The notes beneath the pieces were generated by a model. That model saw nothing but the letters and a program-made list of their open reading frames with translations, was not told the origin of the DNA and made no database searches. DNA of 64,000 bases, from assembly GCA_965240325.2 (NCBI GenBank), contig OZ251227.1, positions 3,038,001 to 3,102,000 on the forward strand, given 5' to 3'. Below, piece after piece: positions 43,432 through 53,865 of this stretch (its first letter is position 1; each line of letters opens with the position of its first letter). This DNA comes from Rebecca billardiae RCC1528. Its lineage: Eukaryota; Haptophyta. Made by a program: the position numbers and the translations under genes.

Positions 43432-46400
43432 CTCTAGCAGGTTGTGCCGAGAGTGTGCCGATGTCACTACCGACCATAATGAGCTCCTTATTATAAGTAC
43501 AATCAGTACGCGGTACTGATAAAGGGCCGAGCCACTATAATAACTGTCAGGTTACCCAGATCGCGCGGAGTTACAAACCCATCGTTTTGGTCAAAAACTG
43601 GGCGCAAAGTCTGGTCTTTCTGCCGGCGGATCGCGTGATCGGTGATGGCAGAGGAGCACTGCAGCTGCGCCTTCTCCCCCGGGCGACCCGGCGCCAGCGG
43701 CGCGGCGCGCGCGCGGCTGCGACTCGGCGCTCGCGCCCGACCCGTACGACAGCCGCACCGGACTCGCTGCGCCCCTTGGCTCGCTTGCCCACAGAGCGCC
43801 GCGCGGACCTGGCATGCGTGTCGCGGCCCACGCCCGAGGTGCCAATCTCAAATTTGTGCGACATTCAGGGCGGCGAGGTCGGCACCGTCGACGAGTAGGA
43901 TGGGTTCTTGACCTCCGCACGTCCCACGCGGAAGTCAAGAGCGCGTCGGAGCGGCCGGGGACTGCGACCTCGTCGCTGTGAATGTCGCACAAATTCGCGC
44001 ACGTGGGCCGTGGCCGACGTCGTCGCACGATGGCGGCTGCCTGACAGTTATAGTGAAATGACCCTTTATTAGCGTTTACTCCTGCAGACGCGCTAGAATG
44101 ATGCTCACATGAAGCTACAGTACGAACTCTTGCGTAGTCGCAAATGGACCCAGGAAGGGCATGGACCTCTTCCCACTTACACTAGTGTCACTACCCGACG
44201 ACGGGCGACGTCACCCGGTGTGGGGGCGTCGCGCGCGCGCGCGGCGCACACGTGTACGCGTACTGACAACTTACTGATAACGTCCATCCATAATTGTACG
44301 GTCACCGCGGGTGCAATGCACGCGTGCACACGCTCACAACGGGGTCGCTGACCGGGCTCTGCGCGTTCACAGGGCGGCTCCTACCTTCGGCAGGGCTGGC
44401 TCACAGCACCATGCCGCGAAATCCGCGGCATGGCTGATGGCGCGCGTCTATACTATGCGAACCTCGCCCGACGGCCCCGACCGACTCGCGCCGACCAGAC
44501 CGCGCACCACACGCGCGCGGCCGGCTGCCGCCGGCCCGAGGCTGGCTCTGGAGGCGGCGCTCGCGTGCGCGCTGGCCTGAGGCGCGGCGAACGCGGCGGC
44601 GAGCAAGGCTCGCGGCGTGGGAGGGCGACATACACTCCATACGACACCCGCCCAGCCGCGCGCGCTGCCTCCGCGCGCACGTACACGGCCACAGGCACAG
44701 GAGCTCGCGCCGTGCGCGCCCCACTCGGCCCCAGGGCGGGCGCCCACGAGAGTTAGTCGCTGGAGCGAGGTCGCGCAACGAGCGAAGCGGGAACCAACCT
44801 CTGCCGCTGCCGCCACTCGGGGAGTTGACAGCCCTTACCAGTTACCGCCCTTGCTCTATTAGTGTCTACAGCAAGCTGACGCAGTCCGGCATGCCCATTG
44901 CCCGGCATGCCGGGTTTAATCATGCGGCTGCGCCGCCCCCAACAGCAGAGTGACCGAGATTCTCCGATATGTATATATATATGTATATACATATATATAT
45001 ACATATATATATATACTAATAAGAATATCAGAACAATGAATCTGCTGGCGCCATAGCAGCGCTACTGATGAGCGTAGCTAATAAGCTATGCTTGCAGTCG
45101 TATAATAATTAATATACTGCTACTACTACTACTACTGACTACTGACTACTACACAGTGAACAAAAACGGGATTATCGTCACGGTAACCTGTCCGACACGA
45201 GCCGATTTTCGGGGAAATTCTCGCATGGGCTGCACGAGCGCACAGAAGACGCTACGGTGGTCGCGCAGGCGCTTGGTGAGTGCCCAGGGCATGGGACTGC
45301 AACATCCCAGCCAGCCTCCCCATCTCTCCGCCCCTCTCTGCCTCGCCGGGTTGCACGCGGCTGGCCTGTCACGTAGCTCGTGAGCAGCCATTCGTGAGCG
45401 TGGAGCCCTGCTGCTCAGTGCGGCGATGCGGCGAGGCGAAGCGGCACGTACGATGGCGCATCTTACTCCAAAGGCAGTCTGCTGCCAGCACAGCCACCCT
45501 CGCCGGAGTGCCTGGTCGTCACCTTCGTCGTGTGCACCTGTTGCGCGCGGCTGTCCACAAGCGTTTGCGCAGGCCTCCCCGGAGCCATTCAAGCACGCTC
45601 GTCCTCGACGAGGCGTGCGCGAGGCACCACGCGAGCGCGGGAACGGCCCTTCCCAGCATACTCCTGCACGGCCATCCACCTCGCCACAGCCTGCCATGTC
45701 ACACTCCTCCCCGCACGCAGTGCCCGCGTGCCGCGTGCGAGGCCGGCCCAACCCCAGGCAGAAGGGTGCACAGATATTTTCGACTGCGAGGAGACGGCGG
45801 CGAGCACAGGCGCGCGGCGCCGTCCCGCGCTTCATTGGGATGTTCTAGACCAGTCGCGCGCCCGCGGCACCGCACCCGCCCTCTCCGCGTCGCGTGCCAC
45901 TCCACACCGCGCGCGCCCTCTCGGGCGATGCGAGTCTCGCCATCGACGGCGATCTTGCGGCTGATTCGTACCCGCATGTATTCAACAAATACGACAAATC
46001 GCCGAGCTGAACGCACCTCGTCGCGCGATGGCATGGTCGCGCTGTGTGACGTCGCTCACCGCAGGAAATTCGGTACGCGACGAGAGCACGGCGCACGCGC
46101 ACGGCGCGGCGTGGGAGGTGGGGCGGTGGTGTCCTCGAGCCATCCCGCCCGCGCCGCGGTGCGCCAGCCACCACCTCGCCGCGCCGTGGCCCATGCCGCG
46201 CGGCAGGTGTCGACCACACCGACCTTGCCGCCCAAAAGAGGGCCGCACCGGAAATTCTGTATTTGTTGAATACAGACTTACCCGCGTGCCCGCGGTGCGG
46301 CGGCGGCGTGGCGGCGGCGTGGCGCCGGCGGCGGCGGCGCGGGCAGCCTGACGGGCCAGATAGGGCGCGCCAGGTCGGGGCGATCGTGATGGGATGGTTC

Positions 46401-47212
46401 TATACGCACCAGCGCGTGCTCCTGTGCATCTCAAGAGCGCGCTGGGCGCCCTCTCTCGCGCCTATGCCCATCCCACGCGGTCTGAGAAGCCTCTGTTTGG
46501 ACACCGTTGGCTGCGCGCTCGGTCGTGGCTGCCCGGCGGGTCGGAGAGGTCGAGGCGAGCCGGGTCGTTCGCGACGGACGATGTCTATGGGTCATGGCGA
46601 GTGGCAGCACGCAGCTCGGGCGCGCGCCCGGCGCCTCCTCGCCGCGCTACATCCACACCAAGATCTGGCCCCAAAACAGGCTTCAAGAGCGAAAGTCAGT
46701 CTGGGAGCTGCTCAGGCCGCTGTGTGCGGTTTGGCGTACCGCAAACTTGTGGAGCGGGTGCCCACATGGGTTGGGCACAATGCTACAGAACGTTTTTCCG
46801 CGAAACACCACTTCCTCGCCTCTCCGCGCGCGTGCCGCGCGGCCCCCGTGAACTCATCTCAACAGGTCACGTGTGGCCGCCCGTGGAGCGAGGGTGGGCG
46901 AGGAGGGGCGGGCGAGGGTGACGCCGCCCCGGGGAACCGCCTTGGCAAGCCGGCCGACGCCTCGCAGCCCCCCTCGCGGCACACATGCGCGCACGCCCGC
47001 CGCTCGGAGCGCGCCATCGATTCGAATGGGCGTGCGCACGAACGACCATGCTCAGCCGGCTTCGGCCCGATCTTTCTCCACTGTGCGCGGCGCGAAGTGC
47101 CGCGAACGGGGCATGAAAAAAATTCCAGCGCATCCCCACTGGGCGGAAGTGCGGACAGGTTACGGTGACGGCTAAAATCGATTTGTTTACTGTGTATATT
47201 AACGAATATGAT
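43432..47212. other. Gene-poor region with scattered hairpins and microsatellites
   Basis: No frame here has a recognisable domain. Structures seen: a 17-bp inverted repeat AATTTGTGCGACATTCA at 43851-43867 with its complement at 43979-43995; a 10-bp-arm hairpin CCATGCCGCG/CGCGGCATGG at 44409-44433; TA/TATG runs at about 44970-45015; (ACT)n near 45119-45150; and a 16-bp inverted repeat TGTATTCAACAAATAC at 45977-45992 with its complement at 46259-46274, which may bound a ~300-bp MITE. Arg/Ala/Pro-rich frames on both strands are judged to be chance. Confidence 0.45.
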
Positions 47213-47214
47213 TA

Positions 47215-50200
47215 AACTTTTCTGAGGATAGCGCACCAGCAATTTCCCTTGACCGCCATCCGGATTTCACGGAGGCCGCGTTCGGAGGCTGAAACGCGCC
47301 ATGGCGCGGCCCATCCTCGCGCGACCGCTCTCGCGAGATCGCGACCGTGCGACCTGCGGCGCGGCGCTCGACGCGCTCTTTCTGCTCGGAGGCCGCGAGG
47401 ACTCCCAGGTGCGCCAGCTCGCGAGCGCGCACCTTCCTCCTCGCTGCGCTCGTCGCGCACGAGCCGATCTGCAGCAGATGTGCAAGGAGCCGCATTGGCC
47501 GTGCTCACGCGCGCGCGGCACGGGCGACACGAAATTTGTTTAGCGCGACCTTTGCGCGCATTCCATTCTCTGATGATGGTACCCTTGAGCCCCGGACTAT
47601 GTCGCGCTAAACGCTTTCGCTCTTCGCCGCTGCGTGCGCGCGCAAAGGAGCACTGCAAAGGCAGTGCACAGCCAGATGCAGTGAGCATTTCTGCTCGTGG
47701 GCGGCCTCCATGGCCTCGAGCGTGGTGACGAGCGCGCCGGTGACCACCGCATGGTCCACCTTGGTGGCGCCGGACAGTCCGGCCGACCCTCGCCGGACTC
47801 CACCCTTGCTGCGCGCTGACTGTTTGCCGGTCGTGCAGCTGCGCCGCCAGCCGCTCGGCGCGAGCGGCGAGCGGCCACATGGTGACACAAGATGGTCGAA
47901 GGCGTGGCAGCGCGGTGGTGCGTGCGATCGGGGGACCCCACCTGAGCTACGACACGGGCGCGCGCGCTCGTCCGTGCTCATCACGGTGGTGGACGCGCGC
48001 GTCACGCGCTCGTCGGCTGTCGCGCGCTGACCGTTGGGCAGCTTTTGGGTGTCTGCGGCGGCCACAGCTCGCTGGTACGGGCCCTATGGTGGCAGCGAGT
48101 GGTACGCGGCGTTGTACTAGGTCCATGTGCGTCACGCACGACGCTCGGGCGGCTCGCCCTCGGACCATTGGCTGAGCCCTACTCGACGCGCGCACTGCGC
48201 GCGGGAGCCGCTCGGCAGCTGCTCCGGGCGCGAAGCGCGCCCCGCGCGCTGCACGTGGGCGCGACGAGGTGGTGCGGCGAGCGTGCGCGAGTGTGTGCGC
48301 GTGATGGGCACCACCATGGCGCTACTTGCCATGCACACCTGCCTCTCGCCACGCCTTCGACACGATAGCTGCGACTGCTGCTCGGAGGTGCGCTCGAGCG
48401 CTCACACGCGTTTGAATCTGGGCTCGGCGGCGACCGCGTGGGCGAGGGGCAGCGCGCTGCACGGTGGCGGAGCGCGTGCGGAGCGCAGCCTACACCTCCT
48501 ACACGCTCCATCCAGACACATCGCGCATGCTCGCGCGACCTCCTCGGTCCATCACGCACGCGTGCGCGCGCAAGCAGGTGCGCACCCGCCAGGCGCGAGC
48601 ACGGCGCGCCGCGTTGGCGCGCGCGCACCGGTACCCGTGCGCAGCTCGACGAGCGAGCGCGGTGTGTTTCGATGCGTATGGGGAGGCTCGAATTTACGCG
48701 CGCGCACGCGCCGGCCCTCGCCGCCCCTTCGCTCGCCCACGCTTCATCTGCGCGCTGGGCGTTTGCACGCAGCTGCTCATCCTTTCCAACACGTGCACAA
48801 ACGAGCAGATGGCGCTGGGCGAGGTCGATTGGTGCATCAGATATTCGGCAACGACCAGCCCGGCTCGTGTGCCGCCGCTCGTGCTACTCTCGAAGACCAC
48901 CTCTGGCTCGGTCGCGCGCACGAGGCTGCTCGCGGGCCGAATCGTGCCGTGTACCGTCAAGCTGTACCGTGCGCAGCGAGGCGCACTCAGACGTCGGCGT
49001 GGGCTCGCATGCGAGGGCCCAGCGGTGCGACTCGGCGATGGAGCATGCTCCGGATACGCTTTGGCGCACTTCCCGACGCGCACGAGCCGCTCGAAGGCGC
49101 GGAAGGGCGCCCAAACGGGGCAACCGCCATTTTGCGCCACTTCGGCCCCGATGGCGGTCAAGGGAAATTGCTGGTGCGCTATGGGGGGGGCTGGGTTAGT
49201 TTTGGGGTGCCCTCAACTGCCAAAACCACCCATCGCGGAGAGGCTTGGACGGACGCAAGATGGGCACCCCTCGCCCTCGCCGTCGAGGACAAGCCGGAGG
49301 ACGCCCGTGTCGGTAAGGCACCCGCTGGGGCCGGGTCGCCGCGGCCGCACATGCTCGCGCCAGGCGCGTTTGAAAATGACCCCAAACGAGCCCACCCCAA
49401 AACTAACCCGGGAGGCGCGTGCGCACGCGCGGCGCGAGCTCGTGGGCAGCATTGCTGGCGAAGCGAGCCGCCTTCTCGTGCTGCCCAGGCTGGGGATCCC
49501 CCCGCAATCACTCCTGATGAGGCGGAAGCGACGCGCCGAAGCACTCCCGATGCCACCGAGACGGGCAGAGCCGTTGCCCAGCGTCGCCTTGTGGGACATG
49601 GCGAGCCGCTGGAGCGGCCATGCTCTCCCAGTTCGCGCGGCCACCAGGGTTCGTGGCCGAATTCCCCCCCGAATGATTCGGGGGGGAATTTTCGGGGGGG
49701 AATCCGAATTCTGGCCTCCATCTTCGGGGGGGAATTCTGGCTGTCCGGGTCGGGGCGTGTGATCCGGACTCCCAGCATGGCACGCCACAGTGGCGTGCCC
49801 GGGCATAACAGCGACTGTGAGTCGGTCACTGCGACAGCACCAGTCCGCACGCAGTGAATGTCACAGTCCTGCACAGCCATGGATCTCACCTTAACTACCT
49901 CAGGATCAGACTCGATCTCGACGAATGGCTGGTCCCATCCGCCGGGCCCGCCCGTCCTCGCGGGCGTTGTCAGCTCAGCACACCGTGCGAGTCGGGCTCC
50001 GCAGCGCTGCCGAGCACAGGCAGTGCCTACTGCTTGCCGCGCCAACCATGCAGTAGATGGCAGGAGTCAAGTCAAGGCAGGCTTCGCCGAGGACAGTGTC
50101 CCCGTCCGAGAACACGGCGCCCGGCAGACCGGCTGCCGTTGCGCTGCCGGTCAACGCGCGTCACCACACGGACACGGTTCCCCGCACCGCGAAACTGCAC

Positions 50201-50541
50201 TGACAATCGGTGTACCGGGCTCTGACCGAACCACACCACCAGCTGCTCCAGGGCCCGGCACGGCCGCTGCGAGCATATTAGTTGGGCACGGCATGACGTC
50301 GACGGCACGCGAATCCGCCGACGCCATGCCGTGCCAGCCGCCCGGGCCACATTCGGGTCCGGATGTGGCCCACCCCGAAATTCGGACCCCGAAATTCGGG
50401 GTCCGAATCCGAAGGCTGGGTCATTCGGACCGAATTCTCGAACCCTGGCGGCCACCCCAGTGCGGCGGCCAGTGGCACCCCAAAACTAACCCCACCCCAA
50501 AACTAACAATGACCAGCCCCCCCCATATCCTCAGAAAAGTT
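47215..50541. mobile_element. TA-flanked transposon (outer element) split by a second transposon
   Basis: The left end at 47215 reads AACTTTTCTGAGGATAGCGC and continues CACCAGCAATTTCCCTTGAC to 47260. The exact complement is found in two pieces, 49150-49181 and 50528-50541, because another element was inserted inside this right terminal repeat. TA dinucleotides border it at 47213-47214 and 50542-50543. Without the insertion the element is about 1.98 kb. TA target duplications with TIRs are typical of Tc1/mariner-type elements (known), but I cannot identify a transposase in the 47.3-49.1 kb interior. Confidence 0.75.
49182..50525. mobile_element. TA-flanked transposon (inner element), nested in the outer element's TIR
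   Basis: Starts TGGGGGGGGCTGGGTTAGTT and ends with the complement CCAGCCCCCCCCA; a second TIR block TTAGTTTTGGGGTG is shared by both ends (doubled at the right). TA is duplicated on each side (49180-49181 and 50526-50527), and removing the element plus one TA restores the outer TIR exactly. The 1344-bp interior contains G7 runs (49670-49735), hairpins such as a 13-bp-arm one at 50381-50407, and no clear transposase, so it is probably non-autonomous. Confidence 0.8.
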
Positions 50542-50546
50542 TACAC

Positions 50547-50680
50547 ATATATACTACTAGTACTACTACTGACTACTACTACTACTACCGCCTACTCGGC
50601 AGTACTACTATACTATAATAAATACTACTACTACTACTACTACTATACTACTACTACTACAATACTACTACTAATAAATG
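50547..50680. repeat. (ACT)n-rich microsatellite
   Basis: Imperfect ACT/TAC trinucleotide repeats with TA interruptions, directly to the right of the nested transposons. Confidence 0.9.
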
Positions 50681-51606
50681 ACCGCGTTCCGCGGTCCTTC
50701 CGTAGAACCAACGTAGTTAGGGGCCCGCGGTGCAACCTTCGTCGGCTGCTGTCGATCAGTCTGACTGACATGGCGGGCCGAGGACTGTCGCCGCGGGCCG
50801 CGCGGCGGGAAGCGCGGCCGCCGGGGCGGCGCGCGCGCGCAGGGCGAGAGGCGCAGCGCGGCGCGGGCTGCGGCGCGTGCGGGCGTGCGGGCGCACCTGC
50901 TTGAGGTGCTCGCGCTGCGCCATGCGCTCGACGACGGGCCGCTGGTCGCTCAGCCGGCGCGCCTCGTGCCGGCAGAGCGAGAGCGCGCGCCACCGTGCCA
51001 GCAGTGCCTGCTGGCCGAGTGGCGCGCTCCGCCCCGTGCACCGCGGGCGGAGTGGAACGAGGCCGGAGCGGCGCGTCGCGCCTGCCGCCGCGCGTGCGCG
51101 CCTGCTCCACCGCGCCGCGCCGTGCTCGCCCGCCGCCTCCTCGTCCGCCACGTCGGCCTCGAAGCCACGGCGGCGGCCAGCCCGTGGCGCGGCAGGCCGT
51201 GACAATCGGCAGCCCCGGTGGCCGTGCGTGCTCGCCGAGTTGCTGCTGCTGCACCTCCGGCGCGGTCGACGACCGAGTTGAGGAGGAGCTCGCGCTCGGC
51301 GTCGAGGAGCGAGCTCGCGAGCTCGAGCTCGCCCTTCAGCCGCGCGCTAGCTCCGGGCGCATCCGGCTCATCTCCGCTGCGGCGTGCCGTCGCGGCGCGC
51401 TCCCGTCCTCATTCCTCAAGCGACGAGCTCGCGTAGTGCTCCGGACTCGGCTCGCCCTTGCGCGCTCCTCCTCGAGCGACGAACGCGCCCTCGGGTAGGT
51501 TGTTGGGCGCGCGCCGACTCGGCGTGACTCGGCCACGCGGCCCGGCAAGACGACAGACAGACCGGTGGGCGCGCTCGATGCGAGCGGAGCGCGAGGGCCG
51601 GGCGCC

Positions 51607-52060
51607 AGACGGAGTAGGCGCGGGGCCTGCGAGGCGACAGGTGCGCTCGGGGAGAGCAGAGTGCGAGGGCGAGAGGCAGCGGCCGGCCGGCCCCCGCCAC
51701 CACCTCGCGCACCGCGGCGTACTGCGGCGGCACGCGCACGCACGGTCCCCGCGGTCCCGGAGTCAATCAAGCACTCCACGCGTCGCGCGGCTCGCGCCGG
51801 CGCGTACCGGCGCGAGTCGTGAGACGGAGTAGACGCGGGGCCTGCGAGGCGACGACAGGCGCGCTCGGGGAGAGCAGAGTGCGAGGGCGAGAGGCAGCGG
51901 CCGGCCGGCCCCCGCCACCACCTCGCGCACCGCGGCGTACTGCGGCGGCACGCGCACGCACGCAGGTCCCCGGTCCGACGGTCAAGCACTCCACGCGTCG
52001 CGGCAGGCCCCGCGTCTACTCCGTCTCACGACTCCGCGCCGGTACCCCGGTACGCGCCGG
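51607..52060. repeat. 215-bp tandem duplication with an added inverted segment
   Basis: The unit starting AGACGGAGTAGGCGCGGGG at 51607 repeats at 51822 (period 215 bp) with minor indels. After the second unit, about 52005-52060 is the reverse complement of the unit junction (51799-51843: GGCGCGTACCGGCGCGAGTC... into GACGGAGTAGACGCGGGGCC), giving a tandem-plus-inverted arrangement. Confidence 0.85.
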
Positions 52061-52229
52061 CCCGAGCATTTCGTCTGCGTGCTGTATACGGAGTGATCAT
52101 CTTTTGTCTGCAGTGCGCCCTCTCGGTCTAGTGGCTTCCGCGGGAACCATGTCCATTTACGACCATGCACGTTCAACCGTATCGATCGTCGGAAGATTGA
52201 ACGGGAACCCCCTTGGTAGAATCAATACC

Positions 52230-52262
52230 CTGCTTGCGTCTCTTATTCTTAGTAAACTGTAG
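52230..52262 (+). repeat. Dispersed conserved sequence, copy e (right half)
   Basis: Carries GCGTCTCTTATTCTTAGTA followed by AACTGTAG, identical to the right block of the other copies. The left block is missing. Confidence 0.8.
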
Positions 52263-52846
52263 GACCCCCGTGATGCACATGCACTTTTAAAAAATAACAC
52301 GTCCGGCCCTGGGTCCGGTTGCTGGTCTCGGGCTGGCGACGAAGTTTTGGTCTGCCGTATGAATATTTACAACAAATCGCAGCTAGATATTCGTTCACTA
52401 CCCAGGTATACTGAGAAAGGTGCGCCCAGGCTCACGTCCGTCCGTAGATACGGAATTGGAGTGGGCGCGGCTATTTCGTCAATCGCGTAGTTGCTAATGC
52501 ATCAGAGCAATGGGCGCCAACGTTTACGTACCCCTCGAAAAAGCGAAAACTCACCCTCCAACATCACCCCTCAAAATCGTCCCCCGTCCCCTTTTCTTTG
52601 ATCAAAAGATCTTTTTGACAACGTAGTGAGGGCCCCCGGCGGGGCTCCACGCTACGCGCTCCGCCCTACACCGCGGGCCATAAATAAATAAATATAGCAA
52701 GCTAGCTAGCTTATTCGTCACTAGAGATGCTGAGGCTGCTGCGGCGTCATCATTAAATTTGAGGCCGGAACATTCGCTTTCAGGATGGAGTTGACGACAT
52801 TGTCCGGCATCCGCCCTGCGGCATAGTACGCGCCGCCCATCGCCGT

Positions 52847-53737
52847 TCAGCTCGTCGCGGGCGGCAGGTTCCGCAGCGCGTCCTCCAGCGGCAGCCCCTG
52901 CTGCGCCGCCGCCGCCTCGTCCGCCTGCGGCCGCGGCCTGAGCTTGAGCTCGGCGAACTCGCCCTGGCCGAGCGAGAAGCGCGTGTGCTCGCGCAGGTCC
53001 TCGCCGAGCGCCGCGGCGCGCAGGACGGAGAGCACGTCGGAGGAGGGCGAGACGAGGACGACGTCGGCGCCGGTGTACGAGGTCTCGATGATCGAGACGA
53101 TGTTGCGCGTGCGCACGAGCAGGTCGCCCGCGCTCTCGCTCGGCGTGCCATCGTCGCCCGGCGGCGGCCGTTGCAGCGGGTCGGTCGCGTCCATGCGGCG
53201 CACGTCGTCGAGCACGCTCACGCCCTTGCCCTCGAAGGCGCCGACGCCGCGCGGGTCGAGCCAGGCGAAGTCGGGGACCATGTTGCTCGTCGAGATGCCC
53301 AGCTCGCGCTGCAGCACCAGCGCCGACTGCTGCGACGGCGCCGCTTTGTTGTAGTACACCCAGCAGCCGGCGCCGCCCGCGAGCCCCGCGCCCTCCAGCG
53401 CCTTGGCGGCGCTCTTGACCTGCTCGACGCCGGTGGGCGTGAGGTACGAGGTGGGGCCGAGCGTCGCGATCGGGTTCGCCTCGATGCGCCCCGACGCCTC
53501 CGCGCGCGTCTCGCCCGCTCGGAGCAGGAAGTAGCGGTTGTTGAGCTGCTCGGGCGGGAAGAAGACAAGCCCGTTCGCGCCGCACGGCGCGGGGCGGAGC
53601 TGGAGGCCGGCGAGCGCGGACGCGAGGGCGGTCGAGTGCGCCACGCGCAGCAGCTGGCGCCGATGCACGGACGGGCCGACGCCCCCGACGCCCACGACGC
53701 CCGTCGCGAGCACGGCGAGCGTCCAGGACGGCCCCAT
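52847..53737 (-). CDS. Histidine-phosphatase-superfamily protein lacking the catalytic His (RAGET type)
   Basis: 296 residues from the ATG at 53735-53737. The N-terminal ~55 residues (Ala/Gly/Val-rich, with RRQLLRVAH) may be a signal or transit sequence. The phosphoglycerate-mutase fold begins with LNNRYFLLRAGETRAEASG (~67-85). The RHG motif of active enzymes is RAG here, so the phosphohistidine nucleophile is replaced by Ala. LTPTGVEQVKSAAKALEGAG, a WLDPRGVGAFEGK segment, DDGTPSESAGDLLVR and DVVLVSPSSDVLSVLRAAALG complete the fold. A plant plastid family with RAGES at this place shares LDARGLGAYEG- and DDGTPNES-type segments (from memory of the family), so loss of the His is ancestral rather than a local mutation. 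Catalysis as a phosphatase is unlikely. It is divergent from the SET-domain gene, 128 bp apart. Confidence 0.8.
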   Translation of the reverse strand: MGPSWTLAVLATGVVGVGGVGPSVHRRQLLRVAHSTALASALAGLQLRPAPCGANGLVFFPPEQLNNRYFLLRAGETRAEASGRIEANPIATLGPTSYLTPTGVEQVKSAAKALEGAGLAGGAGCWVYYNKAAPSQQSALVLQRELGISTSNMVPDFAWLDPRGVGAFEGKGVSVLDDVRRMDATDPLQRPPPGDDGTPSESAGDLLVRTRNIVSIIETSYTGADVVLVSPSSDVLSVLRAAALGEDLREHTRFSLGQGEFAELKLRPRPQADEAAAAQQGLPLEDALRNLPPATS

Positions 53738-53865
53738 CGCGGTGAGGGCCGCGCGCTCGCCGCCGCCGCGCTTTCCGGGTGGGGCGCACTTTGCAGGACT
53801 CCGGACGTGGCCGCGTGGTCACTGGTCAGCCCAAACAACCTGCGCGACTTCCGGCAAGCGACACG
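53738..53865. promoter_or_regulatory. 128-bp divergent promoter region
   Basis: All the sequence between the start codons of the histidine-phosphatase-like gene (-) and the SET-domain gene (+). GC-rich with no TATA-like box; it contains GGCCGCGTGGTCACTGGTCA near 53809. Confidence 0.6.

Larger units (their letters stand above)
50681..52846. other. Gene-poor region, Arg/Ala frames and repeats
   Basis: Contains GC-rich, overlapping frames on both strands without recognisable motifs, the tandem/inverted repeat cluster at 51607-52060, the right half of the dispersed sequence at 52230-52262, and an AT-richer stretch (52260-52760) downstream of the histidine-phosphatase-like gene with TAAATAAATAAATA near 52681. 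Confidence 0.5.

Noticed and set aside
45977-46274. Possible MITE bounded by 16-bp inverted repeats
   Set aside because: No target duplication and no second copy in the window. Mentioned only in the region description.
48127-49857. 576-codon plus-strand frame
   Set aside because: It crosses the boundary between two nested transposons, has an Arg/Ala/Ser-rich composition and no motif, so it is not a gene.
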